64,000 nucleotides of DNA from Ehretia macrophylla (GCA_037974665.1 CM075765.1:13883501-13947500), one strand, 5' to 3'; positions 33,601-46,379 are shown, counted from the stretch's first letter. The notes: generated from the sequence alone by a model not told the origin. Made by a program: numbers and translations.

Positions 33601-34440
33601 ATATAGGTTAATGAAAAACGTAAAAAAAAATGCATATGAATTAATGAAAGTTGTTATTAGTAAATGAAATACAAATATGAACAAAAAGGTTTATATATCT
33701 CAAAATTGAAATTATTATGATAATTGAGCTCGAAAAAGAACTAAATATGAGTTAAAAAAATTAGTTATGAATGATTGGCGCTTTTGAAAAAAATAATATA
33801 TTGATAAAGAAAAATTGAAGTCATTAGGATAGTTTAATGAAAAATTTATATGAGTTTGTAAAAGTTGTACCTAAATGAAATATAAATTTGAAAGGATATT
33901 TGTACAAGTAAAATAGAATTAAAGTTCTTATGATAATAAATTGAATGAAAACTAAATGGATCGTTAAAGAAAATTATTATTGAACCATTGACGAATTTAA
34001 ATAGAAGTAATATATATATGAACTAATGCAAGGCGTAATAGAAAAATGAAGTTGAATAATCAATATATGATTTAATAAAATTGAATTGAATTTAAAAAAA
34101 AAAAAGTATATGAACAATCAAAAAGTGTATTTGGATAAAAACTAATATATTATACATATAAGATTGTATTTGGAGAAAAATTGTGTAAGAGTTAACAGGA
34201 GTTAAACTTAATTAAAAAACAAAGATATATATAAAGATATAGTATATTGGTTAATGAAAAATGTAAAAAATGCATATGAATTAATGAAAGTTGTTATTAA
34301 ATAAAATATAAATTTGAACAAAAAGGTTTATATATAGAGAAAATTTGAAATTATTATGATAATTGAGCTCGAACAAGAATAAATATGAGTTTAAAAATGT
34401 AGTTATGAATGATTGGTGATTTTGAAAAAGTATTTAAAAT
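33601..34440. repeat. Diverged direct repeats (~195 bp, ~640-bp spacing)
   Basis: 33601-33795 and 34243-34440 share TGCATATGAATTAATGAAAG, AAAGGTTTATATAT, ATTATGATAATTGAGCTCGA and TTATGAATGATTGG in the same order. A weaker third copy lies around 33835-33960. AT-rich and non-coding. Confidence 0.75.
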
Positions 34441-34974
34441 CATCATCCATCACATTTATAGATTTTTCTTTTTAACATTATTCTATGTGAGGTATATTAT
34501 GTGGATCATTAGATTTTGCTTTTAGAGATCATCCATCATATTTATTGATCTTTTAAAAAGTATTTAAAATAAATAGTTGAAATTTAAAAAGATTAATCAT
34601 ATTTACCATAATACACTTCATATAGAAGATGAAAAAATTAATAAAGAATATGATCGAAATACCTAACATATGAGCAAGAAACATTAAAGAGATAAATAAG
34701 TGCAAATTCGTACCTTGAGATGGAGAAGTAGATGACTTTGGCACATGGAAAAGTGGCTTGCAGTGGCTGAAGAATATGAGGAAATGTTTAGGGTAATAGT
34801 TTTTTAGGATGTTGTTAATATTTAGGTGGGTTTTGGGGGTTAAACTCAAGCAGGAGTTTGGTTTGATTTTTAATTTCTGGGATAATATGGAATGTCGGTA
34901 AAAGTGTTTGCTTTGTCAAAAATATTATTGGGAATGATTTGGTAAGTTTGTAAAAATAATATTTTATTCCAAAA

Positions 34975-34977
<3 letters not shown>

Positions 34978-35036
<59 letters not shown>
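34978..35036. repeat. (TA)n microsatellite
   Basis: About 28 consecutive TA units. Confidence 0.95.
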
Positions 35037-35040
<4 letters not shown>

Positions 35041-35346
35041 AGAATGTTGAACCAGTTTTCAATAATACCCTAACTAAAAAAACAAAAATATAAAATAAAG
35101 TATACAAATAATGATACATTTTGTATACTTTTACTAATACAAGAGTAAAAAAATGTTTAACGTTATATCAATAATGAAAATAAATTTATTTTTATAATTT
35201 ATAAATCTTAACTTGACACTTCAAAATTATAAGCTTAAATTTATTATTCTTTTTATAAAATTAAAACTTGTACTTTTATTTTCATTCTATTTTTCTTTTC
35301 TTTTTCTATTTATTCTTATTTTATTTTATTTTAATATAATTTTTTT

Positions 35347-35370
35347 ACCTAAACCCTAAACCCTAAACCA
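35347..35370 (+). repeat. Short interstitial telomere-like repeat
   Basis: Three units of CCCTAAA in a row (CCTAAACCCTAAACCC...), the plant telomere/telo-box motif. It is too short to be a former telomere. Confidence 0.7.
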
Positions 35371-35506
35371 ATTCTAAAAGTCTCACCACTCAATACTAAT
35401 TCACGAAAGTACAAATCAAGAGTTTTGAGATTAGTAGAGAATTTGAGATTGAAAGGTAAACATTAAAATTTTATCTGTTTAACAACCTTAACAAAAGTAC
35501 ACATAC

Positions 35507-35518
<12 letters not shown>

Positions 35519-35557
<39 letters not shown>
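35519..35557 (+). repeat. (GT)n microsatellite
   Basis: About 19 consecutive GT units after a short (TA)n run. Confidence 0.95.
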
Positions 35558-35562
<5 letters not shown>

Positions 35563-35984
35563 TATAGCAATGGACTAGAAAAGTGATTAAATGTATTTCT
35601 TTAAAGTAATACATATAGTTGTTCCACAAAATTTGTTTGTCATGTAGTTGTTTCCTAAAAGGTTTACATAAATTTTAAAACTTTAATTTTATTTGTTTCA
35701 TGCTCAAGACAGGCATTTGCTACAGAGAAGTTACACAAACTATAGGATAATTTCCAAAATTGTATTATATCTACAAATACAAGTGCCTTGTCCCATTTTT
35801 TATGCTTGAGATACTTCAATCTCTTTTAACAACTTATAAATTTTGGATTTTAAGTAATAGTCTCGTCTATTGCTATAGGCTAGATATTCTACTAACCATA
35901 AAAAGATACATAATCTTCTAAGGATTTAGTGTAGTTGTTACTTCTTACTCTTATTTGTATTAATTAAAAATATCAAATTTTTTT

Positions 35985-36200
35985 AATGCACTAGAGCCGG
36001 CCAATCCAGCCGGACGATGGGGTCAGTCGACACCATCGACTGACAAAAGGCAGAAGCTGCCGGACGAGGTTGCCAGTCGATGGGGTCTATTGACAATGTT
36101 GACCGACAAACTTCACTTTTGTCGAGTGATACAACCGGCCAAGGGTGTTGCCCAGCAACATTGACCGATTCGTTAACCAGCTGTTGTAGCAGTTTAAGCC
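35985..36200. repeat. GC-rich block with internal palindromes
   Basis: GC-rich insertion-like block in AT-rich DNA. GTCAGTCGACACCATCGACTGAC is a hairpin with a 5-nt loop (around 36012-36034), and related GTCGATGG/GACCGA motifs follow. It resembles the palindromic modules in the copia LTRs of this window, but I could not find LTR borders. Confidence 0.45.
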
Positions 36201-37018
36201 CTGTTTTTAATGACAAGAATCTGAGAACTTGAAAAATAGAGAAAGATGTCTTTTTTTGAGCACTTCAAAAATAGAAAAAAAAAAAAAAAAAAAAAACATC
36301 TTGAGAGAGCTTGTGCTAACACTTTTGTATCTTCAAATCTTCGGCTATACATCACTTATAAATCTTGAGTTGCATCACTTGCAAATATTGAACTGCTCTA
36401 TTATACTCCATCGATTAATTATATCTATCTCAAAGAGGAGTTAAAAAATCGTCACACGTCAATTTGAAACCAATTTTGTGACAAGTATTTAATTTGAAGC
36501 CATCAATTTTACATGATAATAGTTTTCGTCGCAAATATGTATCTATTAGTGTGGAACTTAGCAATGCATAAAATTTTGTCGCTAATTGATGCGCATTTGC
36601 AACAAAAATAGCGACACATGATAATTAAATCCTTTTTTCTCACTAAGTTGTTTCTATTTGAAACCAATTAGCAACGAACTTTCAACGATTATTTTCTATT
36701 TCTCGCTAACTCGTTTCTATTTGTGACATGGTAGCGACGAAATTAGTGTCACACTTTAATTTGAAATCCTTTGTTGCTAATATTGTTTCTAATTGAGACA
36801 AATCAACAACGAACTTTCGATAAATATTTTTTCCCTGAACTTCGTCGTTAACTAGTTGCTATTTACGATGAGTTATCGATAAAATTATTTTTTGTCGCAA
36901 TCTCGCAGCAAATTCATCTCAAAATTTGTACCAGTTTGTTTCCATCTAAACTCGTCGTACATTCGTCACTAATGGCGACAAAAAAAATTCGTCGCTAATG
37001 GCAGTTTTTCTTGTAGTA

Positions 37019-38029
37019 TAATCTCAAACATAGTGAACTCATACAAAACATGATTAGTCAATAGATAAATGTATAATTAAGATTTAGTTATCATCAAAAT
37101 ATATAATTAAGGCCTTCAGACTAACATCTATTCTAGTCATAACCCACCAAAGTTGTTTCAAATTTATGTTGTCATAACCAACACCAAATGTAGGAAGAGG
37201 GATACTTTTGTTCAAAATAATAAATAAATAAAATAAAATTATGTGTAATGTTTTAAAGTTTTAAATGAAATGAAAATATTTAAGTCATGTTATAAAAATG
37301 GTTATGAATTTGAATCTTGTCACAAATTTAAAAAGAATACTTTCAAGTAATATATAAGAGTGGATTGAAAAGATTTTTGCTTGAACATAAAGAGACGAAG
37401 AGTTAATGATATTAACTTACTGACCCAAAAACTAGAATTATCAAATTACTAAAGGATATTAAGGAAATTTGAGACTAGCTAGGGATCTCACCCATTTGTT
37501 ATTTAAGTGAGTCCAAGGTCGTGTACCTTAGAATAATTCACCATACTACAAAAAAAGGGATGGGTGACTGTAGAAAATTGTCATCCTTCTATCATTAAAA
37601 TAAACAGGCGACCCAGTGATGAAAAAGCTCTTGTCATTTTATACAGCGTCGCTAAAGCAAGAACTATTGCCAATTTGTCATAGTTGGCAACATAACAAGT
37701 TTTTTCGTCACCTTATATAGTGTTGCTAAATAAACAATTGTTGCCAATTTGTCATAGTTGGGGAGGGAACCATATTTGCTACCAACTGCAATAGGCTGCG
37801 ACAAAAAAGTCCGTTGATGTACTCAGGGAAAAAAATAAATAAAAAATTATCTATCGGTTGCCTTGTCGTCGCAAATTAACAACATAAATTTTGGTCACTA
37901 ATTTAAAAAATATTAAATAGTTTATTAAATCGTCACATTGCATCACTAAAATAATTTAAGAAAACAATTAATAAAAACTATCCGAATGTCATAGTTGACC
38001 TTGGAAGCTCCTAGGGTTTTTTGATATCC
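37019..38029. other. Gene-free; second CACTA-like left end at 37544
   Basis: 37019-37543 shows nothing recognisable. At 37544, TACTACAAAAAAAGGG followed by repeated GTCGCTAA/TTGCCAATTTGTC motifs to about 37940 looks like the left subterminal region of a CACTA-type element. I could not find its right end, so it is probably a fragment. Confidence 0.4.
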
Positions 38030-38443
38030 TGAGTCCGATTTTGGGGTCCATTTTTCCAAAATTTTGATGTATCGTGCTGAGCCAATAAATTTGGGTGTTA
38101 GGTGGTGTATTTTGTTGAGGTTTTAGCTTTGAGAGAGTGCTAAAATTGTGGGGAAAGACCACATCTAGACGTTTAGTGTCAGCAGGACATGAAGAGGCTT
38201 ATAGAGTGAAGACTGATGATGTAAAGAGAGAGATGTTGGTGATGACTATGATAACCGGGTATATTGAAGATGTGATCATAGCAGTAGAGCGAGGCTTTGG
38301 TACATTAGAGAGATGTTCTCAAGGGTTTTGTTCTGATTGCTATTGAGTGCAGACTTTAACATGAAGATGAAGATGGAGAGGAAGACTGAGAAAAGGTCTC
38401 AGTTGCAGTGAGGAAGCTTGGACTTTTTGCCAAGGGGAGGATT
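38030..38443 (+). other. Internal 3' part of a truncated LTR retrotransposon
   Basis: Purine-rich sequence ending in the polypurine tract CAAGGGGAGGATT (38431-38443), directly before an LTR-like start TGTTGGG. A 69-residue open stretch (38137-38346) has no domain I recognise. The rest of the element is missing on the left. Confidence 0.45.
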
Positions 38444-38995
38444 TGTTGGGTTTTTGACTTAAGCCCAAGCCCAATGAGAAGTTGAAGATAAGAAGAAGTC
38501 TATAAAGAGAAGAAATAGGAATCAGAATCCTAGTAGAATTAGATTTTGGTGCCTATAAATAGGGCTTTCTAGCTTATAATTGTTTGTCACGAAAGCCACA
38601 CCTCATGGGGGTTGTGGTAGGGGATGAGCCAAGTGTTGAGAATATTTGTCGTGCTTTTGCCAAAAAAAAAAATTCGATTTGGGGAGGGTTTAGACTTTAG
38701 TCATAGATAAAGTCTACGAGAGTTTAGACTTTTTCCGTTCATAAAGTCACTTGAGAGGGTTTTATAGTTTTTCCTAAAACTATGATCATTTGAGTGAGAG
38801 GAGGGTTTGGATATTTTCCCATAAAAAAGATCATCCGCGTTGTAATAGTTTATTGCCGAATAATGGAGTTCCCAATTACTTGGGTCATGGATGTAGGTAG
38901 AGGGATGAACCACATTAAAAATTTTGCGTTGCTTCAATGGTGCTTGTGTGCTATGTGTTTGTGTGTTCGATTCCGGACAAATAATTGAATGTCTC
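38444..38995 (+). repeat. LTR-like sequence with TATA box
   Basis: Starts TGTTGGG after a polypurine tract and contains TATAAATAGGGC at about 38556. It ends with GATTCCGGACAAATAATTG-type sequence around 38970-38995, like copia LTR 3' ends. The exact right border and any target duplication are not clear. No second LTR is present in the window. Confidence 0.5.
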
Positions 38996-39257
38996 ATATT
39001 AACTATTGAGAAACATAATTGGCAATAGATGAGTAGTTGAGAATCTCATATATTAATTATTGAGAAACATAATTTATTCATATAGAAGAGGTGCATTTTT
39101 TTATTACAAATAGTTAACTCAGCCCTTATCCAGAATCAAATTAAAAGATTTAAAACCTTTCAAGAATCTTAAGATCTTCGTTATCATATTTTAACGAAAC
39201 ACAATCTTTGCCACGATATGAGAGCATTAACTTCTCGGCCACAAAATGTATTAATAT
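38996..39257. other. Flank of Tat element
   Basis: Two diverged copies of (T)CTCATAT-TAA-TATTGAGAAACATAAT (38993-39020 and 39045-39072). No gene. The last five bases, AATAT (39253-39257), are the target duplication of the Tat element. Confidence 0.5.
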
Positions 39258-39731
39258 TGTCGAGGTCAGAATCTCGACGTTGAGGTTGGGAGCTACTCCT
39301 GTGGAGCTGGACTTTTCAGCTTGGTCTCTGAGTTGAACTTTTCTGGTCGGCTACTTGACCTACACAAGGAAAAGGAAGGAAAAGGCAGGGTGATGACCCA
39401 GATTTTCCTCTCGGGCGCGCGAATGATTAGTATGTCCGAGCTGGCTAAGTAGTTGAGAGCATTTAATGAGCAGTTACCTTTGAAATAAAGGGAAAAAACT
39501 CTATCTATACTAAATTCGGACCTGACAGCATTTAATGCTGTGCAACTTTATGTCCCATCAAGACTTTATGTCCCATCAGGGCAGCTGACACTGAGGTCGG
39601 GGTTTTCCTGGGTCGGGGTGAGGTTGGATCAGCATCCAGGTTAGGCATTAGCTGTATATGCTAAGATTGGCTTAGATTAGCCCGTCTCAGCTCGGTATGG
39701 GTCGCTTACCTCAGCTCGGGATCCCCCCCTA
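39258..39731 (-). repeat. Tat 3' LTR
   Basis: Begins (plus strand) TGTCGAGGTCAG, like the right LTR. Similarity holds to GATCCCC at about 39727; the last few bases of the right LTR (TCAGCA) are not seen here, where CCCCCCCTAAAG runs into a polypurine-like tract. Confidence 0.88.
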
Positions 39732-39913
39732 AAGTCGAGATCGAGATGGTGAGATCTAGATTTGGGATTTTTTCCCGAGTTGGAGGTACCCGACCCCGGC
39801 AGAGTAGGGATGGCCACGTCAATGGTGTATGCCCTTCAAATGGCTGACACGTCACTGGGCAGTTATGACAAGATGCGATGTTTGGGATTCCCGAGGCGGT
39901 TACCAGAGTTGGC

Positions 39914-39921
39914 TATAAATA
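39914..39921 (+). promoter_or_regulatory. TATA box for the antisense extra gene
   Basis: TATAAATA followed 25-35 bp later by CATTTCACAC. It sits ~190 bp inside the element, pointing away from the 3' LTR and into the extra gene, opposite to the element's own transcription. The first GT-AG intron begins ~190 bp downstream, as in a 5' UTR intron. Confidence 0.55.
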
Positions 39922-40167
39922 GGGCATTGACATCCGAGATTCATTTCACACTTTGCTTGTGAAATTTGGAGCTTTCAGGTCGGCAACCAGAGTGGTCGGA
40001 CACTTTTAGCTCAAAAAATATCTTCTCGGGGTATTCAGCTCGAAATCTATCAGCTCGGAGCCAATTAGGTCAGAGGCAATTAGATCAGGTCATCTTCGAC
40101 AACTAGAGCAGTAGGTATGTCCTGACTCCCTTTAGTTATTCCTGCACATATTTTAATTTGTAAACAG

Positions 40168-42483
40168 GATGGGGAGGTCGGAGTCAGAAGATTCCTAAGC
40201 GATGGAGGTGAGGTCCTATGGAGGGGATGAGAATCCGTCGAGCTCAGAGTCGACTTCAGATAGAAGGCATGGTGATGACATCAAAGGTGCATCTCAAGAA
40301 TTATCCCGGCAATCTGGGCTCAGGGAGAGTGATGATGATTGCCAAGTGATCGAGGTCAGGGGAGTACAAGAAGAAGCCGAGGCAGATCCTTTAGCCGACC
40401 TGGGTGACTTGGGAGATAGGAGGATGACGAGCCATTGAACCAGTTGGAGGGAGTTGAGATACCACAGGAGTACTTAGCTGGAGTCTCCGCGTCGGAGCCA
40501 ATTGAAGCGGTCCCAGTAAGGGCGGTCTAACCTCGGAGCTTAGCTATAGCCAGCGATTCGTCGGCTCGGGGAAAAAGGATAGAACAGTTATTTGCCTGTT
40601 GTAGGCGCGAGTGCCACTCTACAGTCTAGATGGCTAATGTTAGGCTAAGGGATTGGTCGGTGGACCAACACCACAAGCTGAAGGTGCCAGGTCAGACCGA
40701 GCATGCCTGCTATCCTCTACCCGACCATTTCACCATCTACGACCTCGCATTTGATGTCGTCCGGCTTCCACTTCTGACTTTATTGCCAGCATTTTGAATT
40801 ACTTCGAGCTTAGCCTGGGTTAGATGTCATTTAACAGCTGGGCCGTGATGGTGGCGTTTTATGTGTTCTGTCTTGAGAGGAAGATAGAGCCGACCCTGCA
40901 TCGGTTCAGGCAGTTCTTTGTCTGCAAGCCCAACCCGAAGCAGCCAGGGTGGTTCCACTTCGCAGCTCGGGTCAGCAATGCCATATTCACCAAGTGGCAC
41001 TCCTCCAACAAGGGCTGGCACAATGACTACTATTGGGTCGAGCCAGCCGTAAACCTAGGGTTCAGAGTGGATTAGAATCTTTCCTTGAAAAAGACTGTGA
41101 ATGACGATCCCAAGCTCTCAATAGAGGAACTGGCCGAGGTCAGGGTGTTGAGACCCGAGCTGGGTATGTTGATTGATATTGACAGTGTCCTCAGGTAGGA
41201 CAGGATCTGGAGATCCAAGTTGTTCAAGAGAGAACCCGACCTGAGGAGGGAGCACCCTCACCTACTTCCCAATCCCGAAGAGAATGCGGAGTCCTGCTCA
41301 GAAGAGGGTCAGTTTGTAGGATCAATGCCCGACCTCCCCATCTTCTTGTTTACCGTTGTTCCCTTCAATTTGCATTTGGTTGTTTCTCACCTCTCTCCCT
41401 TGCTTTTTGCAGATATGGTAGATATGAGGAAGCTCGCGTATGCCCAGATGAAGAGAAAGAATGAGGCTAGTGGTGAGGTCTCTGCTCGGTCCAGCTTAGG
41501 CTTCTCCATCCCTCAAGAGTAGAGGCAGCGGCCCGAGGTCTCTTCCAAGGGGAAGTCGGCGTCTCCCCTAACCAAAAGATCGAGCTCGGGCGTGGCGATC
41601 CCTGAGCGCTCAGCATCCCACCTCGATAATAGGAAACGGTCTCGGCCCGAGTACTCCGGGAAAAGTAAGGCCACGTAGGTGAGCCCTCCCAACAAGGATT
41701 TTGTAGAGGCAGCTAAGGTCGCCCATGATCCCAAGCTGGCATCGGTCCTGGCGGAGCAGCTTTTGCTCGGCCTGAGGACGGCCATAGTCACAGTAAGGAA
41801 TATTTTACCGTGTTGATATGGTTAAGTTTTTTGTCTCGGCTGATCATTTTGTCATCTTTCATGCAGGCCGAGTCCTATATCCTTTCAGCACCTGGCTTGC
41901 TCGCCCGAGCCCAGGCTCACTACGTCGAGCTCGAGCAGCTATTCATCGACTCTCTAGCCGAGCTAGAGGCCCTAAGGGAGAATTTCGTCCAGAGGCGCAA
42001 AGCGAATGAGACGAAGATCGACCGGCTGAAGAGGGAGCTCGAGGCAGAGAAGTCCCAACACGAGGCCTCGGCCAAGGATGTTTAGCGCTTCAAAAAGGAC
42101 AAGCGCGAGGCCGAGGCGAAGCTCAATGATCTGTTAGATCGGGTCAACTCGCAGGGGGAGAAGGCGGTGGAAGCCTTTAAGTCCAGCCAAGAGGCCATGG
42201 ACTGGTTGGCCACGGAAAGTGGGGCGATGGCCAGGTACGCTGAGTTGGAGTACTACTTTCGGGGCCAAGTCGCAACTCGGGAGAGAGTGAAGACCTTCTT
42301 CCCTGCCACCAAGAATGATTATATCGAAATCTTGGAGGCTCCACCGTAGAAGTTCTGGGAGATTCTTGAGCTTCCGGCCGATCTGACGTCCCAAGCGAGG
42401 AGGTGGTTGAATTTGTTCAGAAGGACATGGACCAGATCGGTGATGAAGCCGATGCCACCACATCCACCACCGCTCCTAAGTAA
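40168..42483 (+). pseudogene. Tat antisense extra gene (aORF, PF04195-like)
   Basis: Plus strand, opposite to gag-pol. A spliced layout is visible: a 5' intron to the acceptor at 40166-40167, one of about 41316-41412 and one at 41793-41866, all GT-AG. Readable parts: an acidic, Ser-rich N-terminus (40202-40435); a conserved block FYVFCLERKIEPTLHRFRQF...WHNDYYWVEPAV (40824-41072); a basic linker (41410-41520); a long coiled coil (41900-42085, ELEQLFIDSLAELEALREN); and a tail to about 42480 (YYFRGQVATRERVKTFFP). This matches the 'putative gypsy type transposon' family (PF04195) in Tat elements; its function is unknown. Stops (e.g. codon 10 after the ATG at 40169, and at 42083) show decay. Confidence 0.75.
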
Positions 42484-43024
42484 ACTTTATAATCGCCCGG
42501 GTCGGGCTTCTGTAATTTCGCCTAGGTTGGGCTCCTTGTAATTGACTCTTTCCAATTTCAATGAAATGAATGTTCTAGTTTTATTTGCGTTTTGTTCGAG
42601 TCAGTACATGCGTACCTTTTTTTTCTCAAATTTCTTAAGTAAGTGGGGTCGGACCAATATAATGGACCTGTCAAACTTAATTTAAATATAAGGAACCGAG
42701 CTGGACGCGATTAATGAATTATCATCCTAATCCGAGCTGGTCAATTAGGCAACTATATAATTGTCGCCGACCTGGACTCATCAGTCCGATTTAAAATTGG
42801 TCAAACTATTGTTGACAAATGTTGAGTTCGAGTTTAGACCCAAACTAACATCCCGACCTAAAGCCGGATTATACCGAGTTGAGCCTTAATCCGAACTGGC
42901 AAAACTAATCAAATTATTATTGACTATACCTGAGCTGGAACCTTGTCCGAGCTGATTTACTACGATCATTAGCTCATAATTAAGCGTGGTCACCGCGTTA
43001 ATTCGAGTTGGGAGTAGCTCAGTT
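42484..43024. other. Tat spacer between extra gene and integrase (left part)
   Basis: Non-coding sequence with repeated CGAGCTGG/GACCTGAG-type words, normal for the 3' region of this element. An AATGAAATGAATG motif at 42559-42571 may serve the extra gene's polyadenylation. The spacer is split by the Mutator-like insertion and resumes at 53672. Confidence 0.5.
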
Positions 43025-44699
43025 GTGACACCCGAGAATTTTACCATAAAAATTTATTTATAACCGTTGCATACCTATGTGCGCATTTCTATGTGCATCA
43101 TTTTTCTTGCTTAATTGTTTTTATTAGGGGTTACTATTCATAATATTTTTGACTGTTTCAAAAGTATGATTTTAAATTTTTCCTAGGTCATATGACATTT
43201 AAAAGGAACCGAGAAATTTTCGTTTTGAACTTTCGAGCTTAGGAGTGTGCGTTTGAAAAATGTTTTCCATGACCTTTAAATAGTGTTACGTTAGAATAGT
43301 GCTAGTCTCAACTAAAAACATTTGTAATTGCAATTAGACTTGGTTGATCAAGATTTGAGACTACTTAGCTTAGATTATTAATTATGCACGATATATAAAT
43401 TAACCAACTCATGAAATTAAAAGCCATAGCACATATTAGTCATAAAAAACAATAGCAAAAATGCCCTCTATGTCCTCATGCTTGGCCGACCCACTCAAGG
43501 GAAAAAAGGGAGAAAATTGCTTCAACATTCTTGCACCTTGAGCTCCTAGCTTGATCTTGGGAGGGTTTTGAGCAACCTAGGGTCTTCAACAAGCTTCATT
43601 GTCTTCAAAAATTGTGAGGGAGATGCATTTCATGGTTTTTAAAGTTTATGCTCTTATGTTGAATTTTATTGATTTGTTGATTATAGCTATAGAACTTGTT
43701 ATAAATGCTTCCTATGAGTTATTTGATGCCTATAGAGTTAACTTTTGAGGTTTGATAACAAAGTTAATGGTTGAAATTTGAGATTGATCAAAGAGATGAT
43801 GAATAGTGCCTAGAATTAGGGTTTTGAGAAAAAATTGCTAATTAGCTAAAATTGATGCTTCAATTAGGTGCTCTAGACCCTAGGGAAGTTAGTTGAAAAG
43901 CCACGTGGGGTTGAATCACTCGAAACCGAGCTTAATTGCATAAATAACCGAATTTTAAAAGGGGGTTTTTCTCGTTATGCAATCCGGGCAAGTTTGGGCA
44001 TTGATTCGGGTATCCTTGAACTAAGGAAGCACCTTTGGTGCTTTCGTTTCGCGAAAATGGAATTCGGTTAGTATAGTTATAGTTCAAACCCGTTCGGGGC
44101 CTTCCCGAACTTTTGTTTCTAAAATAAGTTTTTGTGATCCTAAAAGGTGCCTTTAGACTTAATTAAGAATATAGAAAGACTAGAATATGATTTGGAAATC
44201 TTGAACCATGCTTAGGAGAAACAAACCTTGGTTAAAGAAAGGGGAAATGTAGTTTTTAGCCATTTTAGTTGCATTTGGAACTAGTTGTGGGATTGTAATG
44301 CCTTGCATTGAATATTCAAGATACACTACAAGAAAATTGGTCTGGGGCGACGAAAGTTTCTCGTCGCCCTTTCGTCGTCTACACCCATTGGGCGACCAAA
44401 AGGCTACCAAAAACCGAGCGTCGAGAAAATCCTTGTCGCCATTTTATCATTTGGTCGCATTTTGGTGGCCAAATCGGAAAAATATATATATATGTAATTT
44501 TTTTACATTTCGTAGCCCCTTGGTCGCAATATTTAGAAAAATAAATTATTAGTTAATTTTTATAATTAGCAATTTTATTAATTAATTCGTTAATTTTTTT
44601 ATCAATTAATTATGCATGGTCGCCCCTTGGTGGCCATTTTTTGTCGCCATTAGGTCGCAAATTATTTTTAATATTTTTTTGTTAATTATTTAATTTGGT

Positions 44700-45240
44700 G
44701 GCCATGTGGTAGCCAATTTTTGTAGCAACAATTTGGTGGCCATGTGGTAGCCATACTTTCGTCACCATTAGGTAGCCAAAAATTTTAATTTTTTTTTATT
44801 AATTATTTACGTTGGTCGCCATTTGGTAGCCAAGATTTTTAGCCGATTTTGGTGGCCATATGGTGGCTATTTTATCGTCGCCACTAGGTAGCCAAAAATT
44901 TTAATTTTTTTTTATTAATTATTTACGTTGGTTGCCATTTGGTAGCCAAAATGTTTAGCCGATTTTGGTGGCCATATGGTGGCTATTTTATCGTCACCAC
45001 TAGGTAGCCAAAAATTTTAAATTTTTTTTTATTAATTATTTACGTTGGTCGCCATTTGGTAGCCAAAATTTTTAGCCGATTTTGGTGGCCATATGATGGC
45101 TATTTTATCGTCGCCACTAGGTAGCCAAAATTTTTAATTATTTTTTTTTATTCATTAATTTTCATCTCCATGTGGTAGTCAATAATAGTTGCCATGTGGT
45201 AGCTAAGTTTTTGTCGCCATTTCGTCGCCACACAATAATT
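44700..45240. repeat. CACTA left subterminal repeats (~118 bp)
   Basis: Three to four tandem copies of a ~118-bp unit containing TTTACGTTGGTCGCCATTTGG, TTTTTAGCCGATTTTGGTGG and CCACTAGGTAGCC. Variation between copies is slight. Confidence 0.85.
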
Positions 45241-45384
45241 TTAAAAAAAATAAAAATTTAATTTAATATTTACAAAACTAAAATTAATTTAATATATGCA
45301 TATTTAAATATTTAAAAGATCTTTAAAATAAAGTACATAATATTAGGTTTAGAATTTTTTTTTTTAAACAAATTAAAACCTACT

Positions 45385-45800
45385 AATTATCGTGTTGGTC
45401 TGGATCAGGGGATGGGCGCTTGTCTCGCATCCGGGTCATGTTATCCTACAATTGCGTCACGATGCTCAGCAATTTCGAGTGCGCCAGTTGCTGCTCCTCA
45501 AGTCATGCTTACTTTGATCATTCAACAAAAATACTATAAACTACTAACTTAAAGTAAAGCTACAACATTACATATTACATAAGTGCAAGTCTTTCATACA
45601 TTATAACCATAAACACAAAGATAACATAAGAAATATCCAAGCAAGCACTAACAACGATGGGGCTCTTGAGCATAAGACTCATTCACATAATGCACGACAT
45701 CAAATGGCTCGACCTCAGCCTCTTGAGCCATGAATCCCAACTCTGCCTCACCTGAAATTAATGTTAGTAAATGAGGGTGAGTTTCCACGACTCAAAGAGG
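45385..45800 (-). other. Possible CACTA-associated coding remnant
   Basis: Minus-strand readings such as MTRMRDKRPSPDPD (about 45440-45390) and LGFMAQEAEVEPFDVVHYVN (about 45745-45685) look protein-like, unlike the surrounding low complexity. They recall C-terminal parts of accessory proteins in plant CACTA elements, but I cannot name the family. Frames are short and broken. Confidence 0.3.
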
Positions 45801-46379
45801 ATGCCCCTCGGCACTTCAACACTTTAAATAATGCAACACTTAGTAATTCTATATGTAAAAATCACTTAAAACACATTGATTAGGTAACGAAGTAAGTTAC
45901 CTAACCTCAAGCATATATGTCCATATATTAACCAATTCCGACTCTACTTGATTCCAACTCAAGCTCTAACAGCATAACACAAAAGAATGTAAAACAACAC
46001 TTAAACTAACTTTTTTTAACAATACTTCAACTTTTTAGCAACACATTCCGCAATTACTCAATCAAACAACACCCAAACAACTACCTATCAATTAACCAAC
46101 GAAGCATGCACCTAAACGAAGTACGCATACACACTTCATATACAATAAATAACTCAAGAATCAACTTAAATTTTAGCTAAATATCTCAACAACAATCATA
46201 AATAATCAATTATATACGCAATTATTATCTCAACAAACATCATAATAATATCTCACCTACAACATTATTTCAAATATAATATCTCAACACGAATATAAAA
46301 GATAGTGAATTAGAAGACTAACTTGAGCCGTAATAGTTTGGTCTATCACACAAAACAAACTCCAATCCTGCAAAAAAAT

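Larger units (their letters stand above)
30187..37018. mobile_element. CACTA-like non-autonomous element lacking its left end
   Basis: The right end reads GGCAGTTTTTCTTGTAGTA (to 37018), the inverse of the plant CACTACAAGAAAAA terminus with TACTA in place of CACTA. Both flanks (30200-30320 and 36440-37010) are rich in GTCGCTAA/GTCACC subterminal motifs. No CACTACAAGAAAA is found near 30187, where the sequence abuts broken LINE DNA, so the left tip is lost. The 6.8 kb between has no coding sequence, and I cannot exclude that it is a composite of several insertions. Confidence 0.5.

Noticed and set aside
35347..35370. Former chromosome end
   Set aside because: Only three CCCTAAA units; such short tracts are common in plant intergenic DNA.
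38137..38346. 69-codon ORF as a host gene
   Set aside because: It lies just upstream of a polypurine tract and LTR and has no recognised domain; more likely the 3' internal region of a broken retroelement.
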